From Bugula neritina (Eukaryota; Bryozoa; Gymnolaemata; Cheilostomatida; Bugulidae), in contig OZ037765.1 in assembly GCA_964035545.1 (NCBI GenBank), positions 35,539,504 through 35,603,503 on the forward strand: DNA of 64,000 nt, written 5' to 3'. This document shows, piece by piece, positions 45,779 through 57,488 of this stretch (the stretch's first letter is position 1; every line of letters begins with the position of its first letter). The notes beneath the pieces are model-generated. The model was not told the DNA's origin and ran no database searches. It saw only the letters and a list, made by a program, of their open reading frames with translations. Made by a program: the position numbers and the translations under genes.

Positions 45779-48700
45779 ATACTACTACTACTACTGCTAC
45801 TACTACTACTAATACTGCTAATACTGCTAATACTACTACTACTACTAGTACTACTACTACTACTACTACTACTCTGTTTCAGGTCTCTGCTGAGCATGTA
45901 GTCGTTGCTGTGGGCCTGGAACCTAACACAGAACTGGCTGACACTGCAGGACTGGAAGTTGACTCCAGATTTGGAGGATTTCTTGTGAATGCAGAGCTGG
46001 AGGCAGCAACAGACGTGTGGGTGGCTGGAGATGCTGCCTGCTTTTATGATGTCAAGGTCTTTTCTCACTTCCTATTTGTTCTTACTTCCTGTTTGTTCTT
46101 ACTTCCTGTTATATACACATCTACTTCCTGTTATATACACATCTACTTCCTGTTATATATACATCTACTTCCTGTTATATACACATCTACTTCCTGTTAT
46201 ATATACATCTACTTCCTGTTATATACACATCTACTTCCTGTTATATATACATCTACTTCCTGTTATGTACACATCTACTTCCTGTTATATACACATCTAC
46301 TTCCTGTTATATATACATCTACTTCCTGTTACGTACACATCTACTTCCTGTTATATATACATCTACTTCCTGTTATATATACATCTACTTCCTGTTATAT
46401 ATACATCTACTTCCTGTTATATATGCATCTACTTCCTGTTATATATACATCTACTTCCTGTTATATATACATCTACTTCCTGTTATATATACATCTACTT
46501 CCTGTTATATACATCTACTTCCTGTTATATATACATCTACTTCCTGTTATATACACATCTACTTCCTGTTATATATACATCTACTTCCTGTTATATATGC
46601 ATCTACTTCCTGTTATATATACATCTACTTCCTGTTATATACACATCTACTTCCTGTTATATATACATGTTGTGTTTGTGTACAGCTGGGCAGAAGAAGA
46701 GTTGAACATCACGATCACGCCGTGGTTAGTGGCCGACTGGCTGGAGAAAATATGACTGGCGCGTCTAGAAGGTTCTTACACCAGTCCATGTTCTGGTAAG
46801 TATTCTTACACCAGTCCATGTTCTGGTTAGTATTCTTACATCAGTCCATGTTCTGGTTAGTATTCTAGAAGCTTCCCACATATTATACTCGGGGAAACAC
46901 TACGCTTTCCGGCAAGTGAAATATGTTACCTGCTCTGTGATAGGTCGGACTTGGGACCCGACGTAGGCTATGAAGCCATTGGATTGGTGAGTTCTGACCT
47001 GCCCACAGTATCCGTGTTTGCCAAGAGCTCTGCTGCCGACACTCCGGCAGCCGTAGAGGAGAAGACAGGAGAGTCTCTCCGGTCAGAGACAGAGCAGAAC
47101 AAACAGGTACTCGCTGACTTTATACTCGCTGTCTGCATACTCTCTGTCTATATACTCGCTGACTTTATACTCGCTGACTTTCTACTCTCTGACTTTCTAC
47201 TCTCTGTCTATATACTCTCTGTCTATATACTCTCTGTCTATATACTCTCTGTCTGTATACTCTCTCTGTCTATATACTCTCTGTCTATATACTCTCTGTC
47301 TGTATACTCTCTGTCTATATACTCTCTGTCTATATACTCTCTGTCTATATACTCTCTGTCTGTATACTCTCTGTCTATATACTCTCTGTCTATATACTCT
47401 CTGTCTATATACTCTCTGTCTATATACTCTCTGTCTATATACTCTCTGTCTATATACTCTCTGTCTATATACTCTCTGTCTATATACTCTCTGTCTATAT
47501 ACTCTCTGTCTATATACTCTCTGTCTATATACTCTCTGTCTATATACTCTCGTCTATATACTCTCTGTCTGTATACTCTCTGTCTATATACTCTCTGTCT
47601 ATATACTCTCTGTCTATATACTCTCTGTCTATATACTCTCTGTCTATATACTCTCTGTCTATATACTCTCTGTCTATATACTCTCTGTCTATATACTCTC
47701 TGTCTGTATACTCTCTGTCTATATACTCTCTGTCTATATACTCTCTGTCTATATACTCTCTGTCTATATACTCTCTGTCTATATACTCTCTGTCTGTATA
47801 CTCTCTGTCTATATACTCTCTGTCTGTATACTCTCTGTCTATATACTCTCTGTCTATATACTCTCTGTCTATATACTCTCGTCTATATACTCTCTGTCTA
47901 TATACTCTCTGTCTATATACTCTCTGTCTATATACTCTCTGTCTGTATACTCTCTGTCTATATACTCTCTGTCTATATACTCTCTGTCTATATACTCTCT
48001 GTCTATATACTCGCTGACTTTATACTCTCTGTCTATATACTCTCTGTCTATATACTCTCTGTCTATATACTCTCTGTCTGTATACTCTCTGTCTATATAC
48101 TCTCTGTCTGTATACTCTCTGTCTATATACTCTCTGTCTATATACTCTCTGTCTGTATACTCTCTGTCTATATACTCTCTATCTATATACTCTCTGTCTA
48201 TATACTCTCTGTCTATATACTCTCTGACTGTATACTCTCTGTCTATATACTCTCTGTCTATATACTCTCTGTCTATATACTCTCTGTCTATATACTCTCT
48301 GTCTATATACTCTCTGTCTATATACTCTCTGTCTATATACTCTCTGTCTATATACTCTCTGACTTTCTACTCTCTGTCTATATACTCTCTGTCTATATAC
48401 TCTCTGTCTGTATACTCTCTGTCTACACTCACTTCAGATGTTCACTGTGCTCATCTTGTATTTTAGACGTCAACTGTAGTCCCTCAGCTTCCCCAGGGTG
48501 CTGGTGACAAGTTTGGCAAAGGAGTTATCTTCTACATGAAAGGAAAACGGGTGGTGGGTGTGGTTTGCTGGAACGTCTTTAACAAAATAGGAATTGCTAG
48601 AAAGGTTAGTCTGTGATTACAGCAGTGCTCCGATTTTACTGGCCTCTGAGGCTATATATATATTATATTATATTATATTACACTGTGTCTGTATATTATA

Positions 48701-48940
48701 TTATATTATATTACACTGTGTCTGTATATTATATTATATTATATTACACTGTGTCTGTAGATTATACTATATATTATATTATATTATATTACACTGTGTC
48801 TGTAGATTATACTGTATATTATATTATATTATATTACGCTGTGTCTGTAGATTATCGGGGATGGAGCTGAACACGAGGATTTAGCTGAACTGGCGAAGCT
48901 GTTTGACCTTCACCAGTTAGAGGCTGCTGCTGAGGTGTAA
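40924..48940 (+). CDS. AIFM1: Apoptosis-inducing factor 1, mitochondrial
   Basis: FAD/NADH oxidoreductase anchored in the mitochondrial inner membrane; in animals it supports respiratory-chain biogenesis and, when released, drives caspase-independent death. Exons: 40924-41020, 42075-42217, 42366-42434, 43539-43730, 44145-44306, 45039-45214, 45328-45467, 45543-45700, 45883-46056, 46686-46795, 46944-47106, 48467-48604, 48851-48940; 603 residues, close to the human 613. The N-terminus ([16 protein letters not shown]) is basic, as in a mitochondrial presequence. A membrane segment lies in exon 2 ([18 protein letters not shown]). The FAD motif [11 protein letters not shown] is at about 126-135, YMRPPLSK at 160-167, the NAD motif [10 protein letters not shown] at 296-305 and [12 protein letters not shown] at about 424-435. 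The AIF C-terminal domain ([35 protein letters not shown]) is complete. AATAAA-rich sequence follows at about 49010. Confidence 0.96.
41021..42074. other. AIFM1 intron 1, unique sequence
   Basis: About 1 kb, AT-rich, with no array. It is one of the few long introns in the window that is not a minisatellite. Confidence 0.7.
42253..42327. repeat. Palindromic CACGTG/CATGTG cluster in AIFM1 intron 2
   Basis: Short repeats of GTCATGTGACTAGTAGTC and AGTCACGTGACT; each is itself near-palindromic and carries an E-box core. Confidence 0.75.
42664..43502. repeat. 18-bp minisatellite, AIFM1 intron 3
   Basis: About 46 copies of CTGCTACTCTCTGTACGT. All six frames stay largely open because 18 is a multiple of three and the unit lacks stops. 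Those open frames are artefacts. Confidence 0.97.
43720..43855. repeat. 22-bp repeat copying the exon 4 5' splice site of AIFM1
   Basis: Six tandem copies of CTCTCAGCAAGGTGTGTTGT. The first is the real exon end CTCAGCAAG|GTGTGT at 43730; the others are intronic copies of the last codons plus donor. Confidence 0.93.
43862..44140. repeat. Irregular GTGACTCAGTGTAGT repeat, AIFM1 intron 4
   Basis: About 17 short units (GTGACTCAGTGTAGT, AACTCAGTGTAGT) up to the 3' splice site GACTGCAG at 44144. Confidence 0.9.
44327..45035. repeat. 11-bp minisatellite, AIFM1 intron 5
   Basis: About 64 copies of ATTACTACTAT with TCT, TGT and CCAT variants. It reaches the 3' splice site ACTGTATTCAG at 45038. Confidence 0.95.
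45703..45872. repeat. (ACT)n microsatellite, AIFM1 intron 8
   Basis: Trinucleotide repeat beginning 5 bp after the 5' splice site and ending about 10 bp before the acceptor CTGTTTCAG. Confidence 0.95.
46075..46670. repeat. 22-bp minisatellite, AIFM1 intron 9
   Basis: About 27 copies; core ACTTCCTGTTATATATACAT. It starts 18 bp after the donor, where the unique sequence CTCACTTCCTATTTG already resembles the unit. Confidence 0.95.
46772..46865. repeat. 30-bp triplication of the exon 10 5' splice site of AIFM1
   Basis: The exon end CAGTCCATGTTCTG|GTAAGTAT is followed by two copies of the same coding sequence with GTTAGTAT in place of GTAAGTAT. Confidence 0.95.
47107..48425. repeat. 15-bp minisatellite, AIFM1 intron 11
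   Basis: About 87 copies of TCTCTGTCTATATAC with GTATAC and GACTTTATAC variants. It begins at the donor itself (CAG|GTACTCGCTGAC). Confidence 0.97.
48657..48850. repeat. 34-47-bp repeat copying the last 3' splice site of AIFM1
   Basis: Five copies of TATTACACTGTGTCTGTA. The two copies before the last read CTGTGTCTGTAGATTATAC, repeating the real acceptor and exon start CTGTGTCTGTAG|ATTATC at 48850. Confidence 0.93.
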
Positions 48941-49076
48941 CACGTCACACCGACATTCTCTCTCCAATTCTGATCTACCCATTCTCTGTACATCTATTCT
49001 TTTTTATGAAATAAAATAAAAATTCTATATTTCAGCTCACTTAAAGTGGGAGTTATCATCTCATGTAGTGTTCTCC

Positions 49077-49775
49077 TCCATTAGTTTACTTGTATACTGC
49101 AAGTAGTAGTACTCTTGTAGTTTACTTATATACTGCAAGTAGTAATACTCTTGTAGTTTACTTGTATACTGCAAGTAGTAATAAACTCTTGTAGTTTACT
49201 TGTATACTGCAAGTAGTAGTACTCTTGTAGTTTACTTATATACTGCAAGTAGTAATACTCTTGTAGTTTACTTATATACTGCAAGTAGTAGTACTCTTGT
49301 AGTTTACTTGTATACTGCAAGTAGTAGTACTCTTGTAGTTTACTTATATACTGCAAGTAGTAATACTCTTGTAGTTTACTTGTATACTGCAAGTAGTAAT
49401 ACTCTTGTAGTTTACTTATATACTGCAAGTAGTAGTACTCTTGTAGTTTACTTATATACTGCAAGTAGTAATACTCTTGTAGTTTACTTGTATACTGCAA
49501 GTAGTAGTACTCTTGTAGTTTACTTATATACTGCAAGTAGTAATACTCTTGTAGTTTACTTGTATACTGCAAGTAGTAGTACTCTTGTAGTTTACTTATA
49601 TACTGCAAGTAGTAGTACTCTTGTAGTTTACTTGTATACTGCAAGTAGTAGTAGTACTCTTGTAGTTTACTTATATACTGCAAGTAGTAGTACTCTTGTA
49701 GTTTACTTATATACTGCAAGTAGTAATACTCTTGTAGTTTACTTAAATACTGCAAGTAGTAATAAACTCTTGTAT
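49077..49775. repeat. 36-bp minisatellite downstream of AIFM1
   Basis: About 19 copies; core CTCTTGTAGTTTACTTATAT plus ACTGCAAGTAGTA. Variants alternate TTATATA/TTGTATA and AGTAGT/AGTAAT. Confidence 0.95.
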
Positions 49776-49879
49776 TTTTTGCAGAATATAGTTTGATTAA
49801 ACAAATCAACTAAGATGAAGGTTAATAGATATATATACATATAGATGTAATTTGCAAGAGCTCAAAAAGCCTTCATCAA

Positions 49880-49962
49880 ACTTCGTGAATTTTTCAAATT
49901 CCCCCTAAAATGTCCAAACCCCAAACCCTAGGGGGGAATTTCCCCCAGGTTGGGAACCACTG
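49880..49962. mobile_element. Fragment with a solo hAT-type terminus
   Basis: Ends in CCAGGTTGGGAACCACTG (49945-49962), the inverted form of the CAGTGGTTCCCAACC terminus common in hAT elements. No matching left terminus was found, so it looks truncated. The neighbouring GGGGGGAATTTCCCCC is palindromic. Confidence 0.5.
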
Positions 49963-49987
49963 CATTAGAAGATATGATAGCCTAAAC

Positions 49988-50329
49988 CAGGGGTGTCCAA
50001 CCTTTTCAGAACGAGGGCCTCTGAAAGAAAATATTTGGGGCAGAGAGCCACATTGTAAACTTCGGCTTGAGCTGGGAGCCACAGCGATAGTATTTTTCAA
50101 ATTATTCTTTTCAAATTCCTATGACTCATTACACAATGAAGACCCGATAGTTACTGCAGGCTGCATGTTCTGTAGCATGTGTATAAATCAGATATTTAAA
50201 AGGTGGTTTTTAACTTTAATTCATGTATACTGTAAAAAATAATTATAGCTTTATGCCTTTGAGAGCCACATAAACGTAGGCGGGAGGGTGGCCACATCTA
50301 GCCCTGGGGCCGCCTGTTGGACAGCCCTG
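49988..50329. mobile_element. hAT-like MITE, 342 bp
   Basis: Left terminus CAGGGGTGTCCAAC and right terminus GTTGGACAGCCCTG are inverted repeats with one mismatch. The flanks GCCTAAAC (49980-49987) and GTCTAAAC (50330-50337) form an 8-bp target duplication with one mismatch. There is no coding capacity. Confidence 0.9.
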
Positions 50330-50574
50330 GTCTAAACATACTTGAAACACTTGCTACGCGCTTTCAGTTACGCGTTGCTGCAGGAGGAGGGAGAGAATGT
50401 GAAGGTCAGGTAGAGGTGATTACCATTGCCGTTGATATTTCATTATCTTTAATGTTTGAGTGGTACTTGAAATAATATCTGTATCTTATATGTCAAGTCT
50501 GATTGTAGAGGATTTGTTATAATATATCTGTATATATGGTATGGTGCTGTTAACACAGGTGATACGTATAAACT

Positions 50575-53284
50575 AAACACTGTATATATTAGTAACAGTG
50601 TATACTATATATTAGTAACAGTATATACTATATATTAGTAACAGTATATACTATATATTAGTAACAGTATATACTATATATTAGTAACAGTGTATACTAT
50701 ATATTAGTAACAGTATATACTATATATTAGTAACAGTGTATATACTATATATTAGTAACAGTATATACTATATATTAGTAACAGTATATATACTATATAT
50801 TAGTAACAGTGTATATACTATATATTAGTAACAGTATATACTATATATTAGTAACAGTGTATACTATATATTAGTAACAGTATATACTATATATTAGTAA
50901 CAGTGTATACTATATATTAGTAACAGAGTATACTATATATTAGTAACAGTGTATACTATATATTAGTAACAGTATATACTATATATTAGTAACAGTATAT
51001 ACTATATATTAGTAACAGTATATACTATATATTAGTAACAGTATATACTATATATTAGTAACAGTATATACTATATATTAGTAACAGTGTATACTATATA
51101 TTAGTAACAGTATATACTATATATTAGTAACAGTATATACTATATATTAGTAACAGTGTATACTATATATTAGTAACAGTGTATACTATATATTAGTAAC
51201 AGTATATACTATATATTAGTAACAGTATATACTATATATTAGTAACAGTGTATACTATATATTAGTAACAGTGTATACTATATATTAGTAACAGTATATA
51301 CTATATATTAGTAACAGTATATACTATATATTAGTAACAGTATATATACTATATATTAGTAACAGTATATACTATATATTAGTAATAGTGTATACTATAT
51401 ATTAGTAACAGTATATACTATATATTAGTAACAGTGTATACTATATATTAGTAACAGTGTATACTATATATTAGTAACAGTGTATACTATATATTAGTAA
51501 CAGTATATACTATATATTAGTAACAGTGTATATACTATATATTAGTAACAGTATATACTATATATTAGTAACAGTGTATATACTATATATTAGTAACAGT
51601 ATATACTATATATTAGTAACAGTATATACTGTATATTAGTAACAGTGTATATACTATATATTAGTAACAGTATATACTATATATTAGTAACAGTGTATAC
51701 TATATATTAGTAACAGTGTATACTATATATTAGTAACAGTGTATACTATATATTAGTAACAGTGTATACTATATATTAGTAACAGTATATACTATATATT
51801 AGTAACAGTGTATACTATATATTAGTAACAGTGTATACTATATATTAGTAACAGTGTATACTATATATTAGTAACAGTGTATACTATATATTAGTAACAG
51901 TGTATATACTATATATTAGTAACAGTGTATACTATATATTAGTAACAGTGTATATACTATATATTAGTAACAGTGTATATACTATATATTAGTAACAGTA
52001 TATATACTATATATTAGTAACAGTATATACTATATATTAGTAACAGTGTATACTATATATTAGTAACAGTGTATATACTATATATTAGTAACAGTATATA
52101 CTATATATTAGTAACAGTGTATACTATATATTAGTAACAGTGTATATACTATATATTAGTAACAGTGTATACTATATATTAGTAACAGTATATACTATAT
52201 ATTAGTAACAGTGTATATACTATATATTAGTAACAGTATATACTATATATTAGTAACAGTGTATATACTATATATTAGTAACAGTATATACTATATATTA
52301 GTAACAGTGTATACTATATATTAGTAACAGTGTATACTATATATTAGTAACAGTGTATACTATATATTAGTAACAGTGTATACTATATATTAGTAACAGT
52401 GTATACTATATATTAGTAATAGTGTATACTATATATTAGTAACAGTATATACTATATATTAGTAACAGTATATACTATATATTAGTAACAGTGTATACTA
52501 TATATTAGTAACAGTGTATACTATATATTAGTAACAGTGTATACTATATATTAGTAACAGTATATACTATATATTAGTAACAGTGTATACTATATATTAG
52601 TAACAGTGTATACTATATATTAGTAACAGTGTATACTATATATTAGTAACAGTATATACTATATATTAGTAACAGTGTATACTATATATTAGTAACAGTG
52701 TATATACTATATATTAGTAACAGTGTATACTATATATTAGTAACAGTATATACTATATATTAGTAACAGTGTATATACTATATATTAGTAACAGTATATA
52801 CTATATATTAGTAACAGTATATACTATATATTAGTAACAGTGTATACTATATATTAGTAACAGTGTATACTATATATTAGTAACAGTGTATACTATATAT
52901 TAGTAACAGTGTATACTATATATTAGTAACAGTGTATACTATATATTAGTAATAGTGTATACTATATATTAGTAACAGTATATACTATATATTAGTAACA
53001 GTATATACTATATATTAGTAACAGTGTATACTATATATTAGTAACAGTGTATACTATATATTAGTAACAGTGTATACTATATATTAGTAACAGTATATAC
53101 TATATATTAGTAACAGTGTATACTATATATTAGTAACAGTGTATACTATATATTAGTAACAGTGTATACTATATATTAGTAACAGTGTATACTAAATATT
53201 AGTAACAGTGTATACTATATATTAGTAACAGTATATACTATATATTAGTAACAGTGTATACTATATATTAGTAACAGTGTATTA
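50575..53284. repeat. 2.7 kb minisatellite of 21-24-bp units
   Basis: About 120 copies; core ACAGTGTATACTATATATTA, with GTATAC or GTGTATATAC length variants. Blocks with the rare AATAGTG variant recur near 52420 and 52945, which points to segmental duplication inside the array. Confidence 0.97.
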
Positions 53285-54007
53285 CACACTAATACATGAT
53301 AAGAGTGCTTTCATAATCTTTATTTTCTTTGGAGAACAACAAAGAAAACTTGAAACTTGCCTCAGTTTAATTTTGTACTAAGAATAATTGCCACAATTGT
53401 TTGTGAAACAAGTGGTCTATTGTATTCCTTGTGTTAGTAGTTGCCAAGTTGTTTAGTGAAGGGTTTGTTACACTTTATGTTCCATTAGCTCAACCTGTCA
53501 GCATTTGCTGCCACAGGTGTTGCTGCCACAGGTATTGCTGCCACAGGTGTTGCTGCTGCAGGTATTGTTGCTGCCACAGGTATTGCTGCCACAGGTGTTG
53601 CTGCTGCAGGTATTGTTGCTGCCACAGGTATTGCTGCCACAGGTGTTGCTGCCACAGGTATTGCTGCCACAGGTATTGCTGCTGCAAGTATGCTCTAATG
53701 TCGCAATCAAGTCTGCTCTAATTGCTGGAAGAATTAGGCTGTGTGTAAAGGAGCTTGTGTGACAGCTGGCAGAAAGTTGACACTTCTAGATACAGTTGAC
53801 ACTTCTAGATAACGTTGACACTTCTAGATACAGTTGACACTTCTAGATACAGTTGACACTTCTAGATACAGTTGACACTTCTAGATACAGTTGACACTTC
53901 TAGATACCATTGACAGACAGGTGCAGGTACTTTCTCTGGCAGCTGACAATAGCACACAGCACCCAGGCCACAGGTAGTTGAAGCTGACACCTGCGGTTAG
54001 TGTCAGG
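53285..54007. other. Intergenic region upstream of the 223-residue gene
   Basis: Holds a 15-bp array TGCTGCCACAGGTGT at 53505-53690 and seven copies of GTTGACACTTCTAGATACA at 53777-53915. The rest is unique and presumably includes the promoter and 5' UTR. Confidence 0.7.
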
Positions 54008-55224
54008 ATGACAGCTTCGACAGGTTATATTCATTGTGTGCCTGCAGTGAGCCTAGAGGAGAGTTATCCTTCCTCTAGCGTCCATTCACCTGCTGGTATG
54101 TTTAACAAAGAGTATAACATGTGTGCTTGCTGTATAGTAGTCTGTAGTATATATAAAGAGTATATATATGTGTATATATAGTAGTCTGTAGTATATATAA
54201 AGAGTATATATATGTGTATATAGAGTAGTCTGTAGTATATATAAAGAGTATATATATATGTATATATAGTAGTCTGTAGTGTATATAAAGAGTATATATC
54301 TGTGTATATATAGTAGTCTGTAGTGTATATAAAGAGTATATATCTGTGTATGTATAGTAGTCTGTAGTATATATAAAGAGTATATATCTGTGTATATATA
54401 GTAGCCTGTAGTATATATAAAGAGTATATATCTGTGTATATATAGTAGCCTGTAGTATATATAAAGAGTATATATCTGTGTATGTAGTAGTCTGTAGTAT
54501 ATATAAAGAGTATATATGTAATTTATATTGAACAGGGCTCACTGGATACGACCTTCAACAAGGTCGCGGCAGACCGCAACAGCCTCTAGCCGTTGTAGAA
54601 TTGAGTATAGATAATACTTGTGAAAAACCGAGCAAATGGTCAAGTGCTAGCAGTCTCGGCAAACAAGTCGGACACTCAAAAGGATTCCCTATTGCAAGTA
54701 ACTCCAGGGCACGCCAACTCAGACTCAGCAGATTGTCTGCTGCCTCTACTGAAAGGGTTGAGTCAAAGGCTTTTCTCCATGAGGTGCGTTATACTTATTA
54801 ATTTATGTGAATCCATCTGAGATGTTCTTATTGCATGCTGCAATTCGCTACATAGAATTTTCCAACCCATGAAAGTTTTATTTTGCAGGCCAGAAACTCA
54901 AAGGACAAGACAACCAGTTGGAAAAAAGCAAGAAATAGCAGAGGTTCTGCTTGTACGTCAGTACAGCGGGTGTACAAACCTACACTCCCTAAATACTGCT
55001 TCAGTGCCAGCACATACCAGAGTGTGCTGACAGATTATTCCACGTCAGCCGGTTTGGGGATGGTGCGGGGCGACCTCTCTCAACTCCCACCGCCCCGTCA
55101 CACTCTTATGACAAGAGAGCTGCCCTATGTCTATAGATACAAAATACAGCAGGGGATAACTTCCCTCAACAACATGATACCCACAAGGCGTGACAACTCC
55201 CATCCTGTCAACCAGATATGGTGA
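54008..55224 (+). CDS. Unrecognised 223-residue protein
   Basis: Three exons, 54008-54095, 54536-54783 and 54889-55224, with clean GT-AG borders and consistent phase. The product is basic and rich in Ser, Arg and Gln, with no signal peptide, membrane segment or recognised domain. The N-terminus is MTASTGYIHCVPAVSLEESY. The C-terminal exon has Tyr/Pro-rich stretches (VYKPTLPKYCFSASTYQSVL, RELPYVYRYKIQQG) that look like short conserved linear segments. The start is the first ATG in the first exon seen; further 5' exons cannot be excluded. AATAAA lies at 55680-55685. Function unknown. Confidence 0.7.
54125..54520. repeat. About 43-bp repeat, intron 1 of the 223-residue gene
   Basis: About 9 copies with core GTAGTCTGTAGTATATATAA; fills the intron. 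Confidence 0.93.
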
Positions 55225-56226
55225 TAGACAACTTCTCCCCAACTTCATTGTGTATATAGGATTACGATCTACTCAATACTAAAGTACAACGTCTGCAGTT
55301 TGATATATTGCAATTGTTAATCTGCAGCAGATTTGTCTCTTGGGGTAGCTGCAGACTACATCCTATGTTGATTGAAAAATTGTGTTCTTGAAAAGTTTAT
55401 ATAATTTAAACGCCAAGAAACTTTCTAAAACAGTTTGTTGAAATTGCTGTAATGTATCAGTTTGACATTTTTCTACTGTACATTATTGATAGTAGATGGG
55501 AGAGCTGAGTGGTATTGTTATTAATATAGCATCCACTGAGCCCAGTTATTTTATTTTGCAGTACAATAACATAGTATATTATATTTATTAATAAATAGGA
55601 TAGTAATATATTATGTAAAATGTCAAATTTTTCGTTGCAACTAATGTTTGTATTTCTATACTATGAATGTGTAAAAATTAATAAAGAAAGGCTTCAACAG
55701 TGAATCATACATAGAGTGTTGTCCCTTCTTTAGAAATTGAATGAACGCTTTTCATCAGTGAATAGAAATATTGATTGAAACAGTATAAAGCAAACAAACT
55801 AAAGACTGTAGTATTAGTAGTATTCAACATATAGTACAGGTATGGCTGCAGTATTCAACGTATAGTACAGGTATAGCTGTAGTATTCAACGTATAGTACA
55901 GGTATAGTTGTAGTATTCAACATATAGTACAGGTAACTCTAGTATTCAACATATAGTACAGGTATAGCTGTAGTATTCAACATATAGTACAGGTAACTCT
56001 AGTATTCAACATATAGTACAGGTAACTCTAGTATTCAACATATAGTACAGGTAGCTGCAGTATTCAACATATAGTACAGGTAGCTGCAGTATTCAACATA
56101 TAGTACAGGTATAGTTGTAGTATTCAATGTATAACAGCACAGGTAGCTGTAAACTGAGGTTACTAGACTGAATAAGAATCTACTAGGAGCTTGCGAAAAC
56201 ATTCTGCAGCTGAAGAGAGAGAAAGA
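55225..56226. other. Intergenic region with a 24-31-bp repeat
   Basis: Unique AT-rich sequence with the polyadenylation signal at 55680, then a repeat at 55815-56140 with core AGTATTCAACATATAGTACA just upstream of the membrane-protein gene. No other gene seen. Confidence 0.75.
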
Positions 56227-57062
56227 ATGGCTCAGGCTGAAGAAAACGTGCCACCTTTTCTGTCAACTGACTACTTGGAGACACTTGGGAGTAAGTCAAC
56301 TCAAAATACCTTCTTTGTCTGTAGACATACATACGTGTATCCTGAGGCTACATCTATTCTAGTATGATCTAAGGCTACATTTACTCTATTATGATCTGAG
56401 GCTACATCTATTCTAGTATGATCTAAGGCTACATCTATTCTAGTATGATCTGAGGCTTCATCTACTCTAGTATGATCTGAGGCTACATCTACTCTAGTAT
56501 GATCTAAGGCTACATCTACTCTAGTATGATCTAAGGCCATATCTACTCTAGTATGATGCACATGTGTGTATTGACAGGTGATGGAGTTATAATAATGGTG
56601 GTTGGATTGTTCCTGCTGACTATACTTGTTGTCTCTACGGCAGCCCTTCTGGTGTGGTACACTTGCAAAGGGTAGGTTTTTGGCACCAGCCATTATTACA
56701 AACACAATATTTACTGTGTAAGAATCGCATTAAGCTAATTTAGAGTAAATTATATTGTTTGCAGAAGGAAAGTGGAAAAGTCGGCTGAGAAGCTGTACGA
56801 AAGCGACATAAATGGACCAAGACTGGGAGTGATGGTATCACCTCGGGACAATCTTGGAGTGCCCCGACCGACCAACAATGACAGAGGACTTCTGGCTAAC
56901 CTGGGGGTGCCTGACTCTTCACCAGAAGGGTCAGCTGCTAATAGCCCAAATTCCCAGCTGACAGACCTGAATGGTGGGGAGCCTTCAACACGACCCCACC
57001 AAGAGAACGTCTTAGCTTATGATAATACAAACTACTATGAAGACAGTGCTGTATTGTTTTAG
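56227..57062 (+). CDS. Unrecognised single-pass membrane protein, 151 residues
   Basis: Exons 56227-56290, 56578-56671 and 56765-57062. A short acidic N-terminus (MAQAEENVPPFLSTDYLETL) without signal peptide is followed by one hydrophobic helix at about residues 24-50 (VIIMVVGLFLLTILVVSTAA). A basic stop-transfer (CKGRKVEK) and a roughly 95-residue polar tail follow. This suggests a type III or N-out topology. The tail ends in DNTNYYEDSAVLF, with tyrosines that might be phosphorylated or act in sorting (inference). I do not recognise the family. AATAAA lies at 57086-57091. Confidence 0.75.
56335..56555. repeat. 27-bp repeat, intron 1 of the membrane-protein gene
   Basis: About 8 copies; core GGCTACATCTACTCTAGTAT. 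Confidence 0.92.
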
Positions 57063-57488
57063 TGACTCTATTCAATAGAAATCAAAATAAATGTAAATAG
57101 TGCTGAGAGTTTTACTTTAGACACGTATATTCAGGCTTGTAAACAAAAACATGACATTTAGAGTTCTGTATGTGAATAAAACACAACTTAGCAAATATAA
57201 AGTCAAATAGGCCATTATTATCTGATTGAATCAACCAACAGAGAAGTGAGTTGGGAAACCAACTGGCAGTGTGGGGTGAAAGCAGGGAGTATATGTTATA
57301 TGAAACACATACAGCCCTTGGTGGGAGATTATACATCTGGCAATATGGTCATATATATTTATATGTGCAGAAACTGCTTGCACCTTAGCACTTTCTCACA
57401 ATATGTTCACAAACGCTTGGTGATGTCATATACACTTGGTGATGTCATATACACTTGGTGACGTCATAGACAATTGGTAATTTCATAG
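57063..57488. other. Convergent intergenic region
   Basis: Between the membrane-protein gene and SMG6, tail to tail. It holds the former's AATAAA and a short (CACTTGGTGATGTCATATA)-type repeat at about 57415-57480. Nothing else seen. Confidence 0.6.

Noticed and set aside
46951-48507. 518-codon open frame rich in LSVYI
   Set aside because: It is AIFM1 exon 11 running into a 15-bp minisatellite. The next AIFM1 exon is in another frame and is reached by splicing.
53485-53762. Overlapping open frames over the TGCTGCCACAGGT array
   Set aside because: Several frames on both strands are open together because of a 15-bp unit. They lack flanking coding sequence.
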